Of a DNA stretch of 64,000 nt, positions 58,488 through 64,000 are shown one piece after another. Origin of the DNA: Hordeum vulgare subsp. vulgare (lineage: Eukaryota > Streptophyta > Magnoliopsida > Poales > Poaceae); contig NC_058518.1 in assembly GCF_904849725.1 (NCBI RefSeq), positions 414,043,081 through 414,107,080 on the forward strand, written 5' to 3'. The stretch's first letter is position 1, and each line of letters begins with the position of its first letter. The translations under genes and the position numbers were made by a program. Under the pieces are notes generated by a model that was given only the letters and a program-made list of their open reading frames with translations, did no database searches and was not told where the DNA came from.

Positions 58488-60859
58488 TCACTCCACTGAA
58501 ATGAAACTCATCGTCCCCGCCACGTTAATGACTGGCATCGGCGGAGTGACTTGGACGTTCTTCTCGCACATAGACTGTACATTTGGTTTCGACAAGTGAA
58601 ACTTTTTATTTATTAATGAAACGGACATTCAAATGCAAGATTTGAAATAACATGAAGAAGAAACTTACCACGAAGAGCTCGTATATGGCCCTGTTAGACG
58701 CATCATTCCGTGCCCTCTCCGCCTCCACCAATGCAGTCGTCCTCTCCTCCATCTCCCTAATTTCCTTATCATTCTCCGCCATAGCCGCCTGCATTGCCTC
58801 TCTCTCTTTCTGAATAGCAGCCTACAACACAACTCATTGTTAGCAATGTAATCATATTGGTTCCAACGCACAACATAATGCGGAAAGATAGTTGAGTCCA
58901 TTAAACTAACCTCGGTGGCGAGCTCGACTGGCCGTGGACGACGTGTTATCTCCGGATAAGAGCTCGTTTGGCGTGCCTTTATCTGCCGGAGAGTGCTAGG
59001 ACAACGTATAAGGCCGTCTCGAATGGCGATCGAGCCATGGGGCCTCCTGTTGCCAGCTATCATCACCAGCTCTGGATCAATAGGCCCCTCGCTCGGGTTA
59101 AAGTCCTCCCCTTTCCTCGCCTTTCCGTGATCTCTGTACTTCACGAGCTTGTCGTGGGAGGAGATGTTGGTGAAGTTTTCTGGATGCTCGATGTCAGACT
59201 CAGAGAATGCCTTGACCTTCTTGTACGAGGCAGTATGGGCCATCGCATACAGGTCGTACATCTGTGGCACCTCCGTCTTATTGTGACGTGCCTAAAAGAG
59301 AGGGAGAGGAAAATTGTATTGGTAAAGGGCTCAAGATAGCATTAAGAATGAATTGCATGAGGCATGAAGCAAACCACATACCCAGTTCTCGCCAAATTGG
59401 ATTAAGTTGACGCTCCCTTGATGGTGTGGCACGCCAACCATTTTGCCACGCCTCTCCTTGGCGTTGTTGTGGCTGGCCTCCCATGTTTCGGAGCACCACT
59501 GATTTACCAAGGCCTCCCAACAATCCATCTTATCCACACACGATCTCGGGGGCACCTAAGTTAATAAAGAGAAATTTGAGCGCGTAAGAACCAAATCAAG
59601 GAAACTAACTACAAAGCCTTAATAATATGTAATTACCTTCATGTAATGCTCCTTCTCCATCTTAGCATCACGGCACTTCGCCTTGTCAAGCCTAATACAC
59701 CGCGTGGCATAGTAGTCTCGAACAGCGTGCACCCGAGCCTCGTGCCGAAAGTTTTGAAGTAGGCGGCGACATTCGGTTTCGATAACCTTTGTCGCGTCAT
59801 CCTCGTATCCCTCCTCACACCTGTAGTAGGTCTGCAAACGAGACAACACCGATTAGTACAATAAATAGCTATGGTTGATTTATAATTGTGTGAAAGAGAA
59901 ATTACCCAGAACTTTCGGATCACCCTGTCCGCCCACATGTCACACAGAACACCGTTGATCTCCACCTCCGGCGGGGCCGGGGCACCCAAGTAGTGCTCCC
60001 AGGTCATTCCTACCTTTCGCTCCCGACCGGGCAACGTAACAAACCCTGGGAAGTTTTGACGGCAAAGAACACCAAGGACGTTGTTGGGCTTGCGGACACC
60101 CTTGGCAACAATCCAACCCCTACAGTATGACAAATTAAAGCCAAAACATTAGATATTTGAGAAAACGCGAAGGCAAAAGATTAAATAAGAGTAAATTAAC
60201 TTACTAGTCCCCATTTGGCCTAATCGACCACCTCTGCTCGGGGGTCGCTGGCACGAGCGGGAGCCCCGAACTTCCACGCGGTAGACGGTAGCCCCCTCAC
60301 CCAGCTCCTCGTCGCTACCAGCATGGCCACTTGGCTCAGTCCAGGTATCCCACTAGGTCTCTTGGGACGTACCCTCATCCCTGCTTTGCTCCGGAGTCGC
60401 CTGGAAGGAAGCCTCTGGGACACGAGTCTCGTGGGTCGAAGGCTCGTCGACCCAAGGCTCGTGAACCGGAGACCGTGTAACCTCCACCACAGACGAATCC
60501 ACCCTAGAAGTCTTGTGCTCAGGTGAATCAGCTTGGGGTGGTGGCGGAGACCATGTAGCCCTACCTCTCCCGCGGCCACGTGTACCTTTAGTACAACATA
60601 AATACCAACATGAGTAATAAAATGTATATAAATACCAATATGCATACAACATGAGTACAACATAAATACCAACATGAATACAACGTGTACCTTTAGTGCC
60701 TCTCGGCTTCGCGGGGGGTCGACCTCCTCTCACGGGGGGCGCTCCTTGCAAAGTAGAGAGCAACACTCTCCGAAGAGGCGACGCAGGAATGGAAGTACCC
60801 ATCCTATCACCCGCCGACGAAGAAGCAGCCACAGAGTGCTTTCGACCCTTTCCCACCAT
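58488..60859 (-). pseudogene. tnpA-like gene of E (Transposase_24 type), multi-exon
   Basis: Minus-strand exons inferred from frame and splice sites: 60859-60691, about 60590-60206, 60120-59906, 59831-59637, 59555-59382, 59291-58911, 58821-58669, 58574-58488. The N-terminal part is Pro/Ser-rich (RGRGRATWSPPPP). Later exons read KPNNVLGVLCRQNFPG, WEHYLGAPAPPEVEINGVL, a basic helical region, WEASHNNAKERRGKMVG with HHQGS, and PQMYDLYAMAHT, text I recognise from grass CACTA proteins of the Ptta/En/Spm (PF03004) group. A Glu-rich coiled coil (EIREMEERTTALVEAERA) follows. In En/Spm the product binds the subterminal motifs and brings the ends together. TAG at 60355-60353 and a frame change near 60290 suggest inactivity; some exon limits are uncertain. 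Confidence 0.75.
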
Positions 60860-61044
60860 CTTTCAACACCTGTCATGACAAAGAGTAAATGAAATTAGTA
60901 CAACATAAATACCAACAGGAGTAATAAAATGTATATAATTTAAGTGTATCATCGTCATAAATACCAACATGACTAATAAAAATTGAATACCTAAGATGAA
61001 CTCAAAATTTATATATAGTATAATAGTTGAATACCTGACATGAA
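60860..61044. other. Spacer between tnpD and tnpA-like genes
   Basis: 185 bp, AT-rich, with aaataccaacatgactaata-like words that recur in the interval 60590-60690 within the next gene. Start and promoter of the downstream gene are not evident. Confidence 0.4.
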
Positions 61045-64000
61045 CTAATAACAATCGTCCTCGTCTATATATGCTTTGAGGTCAATAAATGCATCATGAT
61101 CATCACTATGATCAATAAATGCATCATCATCATCACTATCACGAAGAACATGTGGAAGGCCACCATTATGTAATCGGTCAAGAAGTGACAGGTCATCCGC
61201 AGCAGTAACCTCTTCTTCTTCCAGCTCTTCCTGTTCGGGCTCAGGGGTTAAGACGGATTCACTGTCCCTGTCTACTTCAATGTTCTGGGGTGAAGTAGAG
61301 CGGTTCTTGAAACGTTTCTTGGACATACGTGTTTCTTGGAAGAATTCTCCTTCATATGTGTCTAGGTTAATGTGAGGTTCGTAATCCTCTTCATTGAGGG
61401 TAGGTGGTCTAAAATGTGGTGGCACTTCATAAACGACATCCCAACCTTTGAGATTTGGATCAGTTTGGCAGGCCCACGGTAGATAGAAAACTTGTGTCGC
61501 TTGTTGAGCCGTAATATAGACATCGGGAACATCTAAGTGGGTGTTTTGGTTGATTTCGACTAGTCCTATATGTTCATGAGTCCTTCTAGTCTCCCTTGGC
61601 TCAAACCTATAACATTTGAAGACTACGACGGTCGGTGGGTTTTCACCATAGAATAGAAGTTCATAAATTGCTTCAACTCTTCCTTAATATTCGGTGTCTC
61701 CTTCGCCAATAGCAGAGACAGAACAGTTTGTAGTCTTTAGGTCGGGCATAGATAGCTCTTTGCCAAAGGTACGAAAGTGATACCCGTTGATGTTGTATTT
61801 GTCAAATGAACGGACCTTATAGTCAAAACCATTTGCGACTTGTCTCAACTCGGCGTCCATAGACTCTGCATCAGCCTACAAGTTTAATATGAAAGAATGG
61901 ATGCATTAGCCGCAAATTAGACCAATAAATCAAATGGGCCCTTAATGGTAATTAATTACCCTTTGTTTGAACCAAGAGATGAAACCGGGATAGTCGCCTC
62001 CATGCTTTGCGAGAAGCTCATACTCTTCGACGGAATCCTTTTCGATGACCGCTCCATCCGAGAATTCAGCGATGTATCGACTATATCCAATATCCGGGAA
62101 TAAGAGTAGTTCAAAGTAATTAGAAGTTGCGGAACAATAAATTACCGAGAACTTACTCGATGTACGGCCGCACTTCTGTTAGGTTGGTGAAGATATACAA
62201 TGAAATGGTCCGCCATTCTTCGACATCCAACGATTTCCCTTTCGAAGCACCGGATGGTGCGAGCTTACCTTTGAATAGGCTAAGGTTGGATCAAACTTTT
62301 TCTCGATCGCCATCATTGTACCGAGGCTTCGGGTTATGCAAATGATGATTTTTGGCTTCGTAGTGTGCTGTCACGAAGTTTGCCGCCTCCTCAGTAATGA
62401 ATGCCTCGGCCACCGATGCTTCAATTCTACGTTTATTTTTACACTTAGCTCGAAGTGTCTTCTGCATCCTCTCAGTTGAGTAGCACCATCGATTTTGAAC
62501 GGGCCCCCCATTCTTGCCTCGGTCGGGAGATGCAAAATCAAATGTTGCATTGGATTAAAGTAGCCCGGTGGGAAGATCTTTTCTAATTTGCAGATCAACT
62601 CCGACGCCAACTCTTCCATTTCATCTAGCACGCCAGGCGACAGTTCTTTCGCACAAAGAGAACAGAAGAAATAGCTTAGCTCTGTCAGTACTAGCCATTC
62701 ATCCTCAGGGATAAAGCCACGCAACATCACCGGCATTACCCGCTCAATCCATATGTGCCAATCATGACTCTTGAGCCCAAATATTTTCAATTTCTCAAGA
62801 CTCGCTCCCCTCTTTAGATTCGCATCATACCCATCGGGGAACATCAACCGCATTTTCACCCACAATAGCATTTCCCTCATAGCTGGCCTTTCAAGATTGA
62901 ACCATGCCTTTGGCTTTGCTATGCTTTTCTTTCCTTTCCGTTGTCGCAAGTTTTGCAACGGTCTATCACATAGAGCCTCCGGGTTGATTCTAGCCTTAGG
63001 ATTATCTTTTGACTTCCCCTCTATGCCGAACAATGTACCAAAAATGGCCTCCCCAATATTATTTTCAGTGTGCATCACGTCAATGTTGTGTGGGCAAAGG
63101 AGGTCTTTGAAGTAAAGGAGATCCCATAAGCATGACTTGTGAGTCCAGGCATGTTCCGTATTATACCCTTTGAAGTATCCTGGACGCAAAGGATCAGGCT
63201 CGAGAGCGTTTAACTGATCAAGGGTCTGTTGGCCTGTCAACGCAGCTGGTGCAGTCTTTTTGACAACTCTACCTTTGATGAAATTCTTCTTGTCTTTTCT
63301 AAACTTATGGTCAGGATCCCGGAATTGTCTATGCATGTCGAAGCAAGAATACTTGCGACCAGCCTGCAGCCAACGGAACTGAAGAGCTGCCTTGCATGTG
63401 GTGCACGGGAACCTTCCATGCACACACCAGCCAGCGAATAGCGCAAATGTCGGATAATCATGCGTCGAGTACATGTACCACACATGCATTTTGAAATTTG
63501 TTTTGGTAGCCGCGTCGTAGGTCTTGATCTCATTATCCCAGGCTTCTTGCAACACATCCTTAAGCGGCTGCATGTACACATTCATATTCTTCCCCGGATA
63601 GTTGGGCCCTGGAATTATCAACGTCAGGAAAATGTTCTTTCTGTTCATAATCTCTCCGGGTGGCAAATTTAGTGGAATGACAAATACAGGCCAACAAATG
63701 TATTGTGCTGCCGTCATACCATACACATTGAACCCATCCGTGGTGATGGCAACTCTAGGTTGCCTTGGATCTTCCGATTTATCCTTATGTAATGCATCGA
63801 AGTGCCTCCACGCAAAACCATCTGAAGTGTGTACCAGCATCGTGTTCCCATCTGCATCTAGTTCGGTTCTTTTGCCCAATTTGTGCCATGTCATCTGTCT
63901 GGCCGTCTCTTCGACCATGAAAAGACGTTGAAGTCTTGGTACGATTGGCAGATATCGAAGAACACTAATGGGGATTTTGGTCTGATTCTTCTCACCCATG
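61045..64000 (-). pseudogene. tnpD transposase of CACTA element E, partial and broken
   Basis: The gene runs in from beyond the right edge. From 63999 the minus strand encodes the En/Spm transposase (Transposase_21): RYLPIVPRLQRLF, DGFAWRHFDALH, ITTDGFNVYG, NLPPGEIMNRKNIFL, FALFAGWCVHGRFPC, CLWDLLYFKDLLCPHNIDVM. A DUF4218 region follows (LTELSYFFCSLCAKEL, YFNPMQHLILHLP). One base is missing near 62500 (after GGP), which ends the long frame at 62371. In the shifted frame the protein continues, with TGA at 62293-62291 where CGA is likely. Introns lie near 62156-62080 and 61960-61876. The last exon (61875-61045) holds DUF4216 (INGYHFRTFGKEL, TVVVFKCYRFEP), a TAA at 61686-61684 and an acidic tail. 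Its role is cutting and moving the element; this copy cannot encode an intact protein. Confidence 0.9.

Larger units (their letters stand above)
46262..64000 (-). mobile_element. CACTA (En/Spm) transposon E, partial, over 17.7 kb
   Basis: The left end CACTACTGAAATTC starts at 46262 inside D's RT coding sequence. Behind it come subterminal repeats built on tttgccgtctgcc and its complement, an AT-rich stretch, an 11-kb tandem array, a tnpA-like gene and a tnpD transposase gene, both on the minus strand. The order end - tnpA - tnpD seen from this terminus is that of En/Spm elements read backwards. The other terminus lies beyond 64000, so the 3-bp target duplication (gtg at 46259-46261 here) cannot be confirmed. 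Confidence 0.88.

Overview
This window is a block of nested transposable elements from a large grass genome, most likely Triticeae (wheat, barley or a close relative). The main clue is three LTR copies beginning TGTTGGAAATATGCCC, the start of the Angela/BARE/WIS copia LTR that is very abundant in Triticeae. The other clues are gypsy elements with TGTAACATCCC and TGATGACCC LTR starts, a Tat-lineage gypsy element with an antisense gene, and a large En/Spm (CACTA) transposon. I found no host gene, tRNA or rRNA, and no bacterial-type feature. Family assignments rest on recognised sequence; no database was searched.

Layout, left to right. 1-5966: the 3' end of a chromovirus-like gypsy element (G) with an unusually long 3' LTR. 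5967-20200: a degenerate gypsy element (H) with LTR remnants at both ends, no recognisable coding sequence, a solo copia LTR (8105-9875) and a complete young copia element A (11102-19897, 5-bp duplication ttctc). 20201 to about 21700: a probable second CACTA terminus (F). About 21900-23144 and 45212-46261: two halves of a minus-strand chromovirus (D). D is split by a degenerate copia element B (23145-45211, duplication gtcca). B's 3' LTR is in turn split by element C (30540-43802, duplication cctag), a 13.3-kb minus-strand Tat-type gypsy element. 46262-64000: CACTA transposon E, inserted in D and running off the right edge.

The relative order of insertion can be read from the nest: H before G, solo LTR, A and F; D before B before C; D before E. 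A's LTRs differ at about 8 of 1762 positions by hand count and C's at about 20 of 488, so A is young and C is clearly older. Every protein-coding region carries stops or frameshifts, so no element here looks autonomous.

Two structures stand out. (1) Inside CACTA element E there is a tandem array of about 25 units of about 437 bp (47.5-58.3 kb). Each unit carries a long purine arm and its pyrimidine complement meeting at GAGCTC, that is, a long imperfect hairpin. The array shows recent multi-unit duplication and may sit in a giant intron of the tnpA-like transcript. (2) Inside element C, on the strand opposite gag-pol, there is an intron-containing gene of about 8 exons with consistent splice phases and a conserved Transposase_28-type domain. 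One of its introns holds a tandem repeat.
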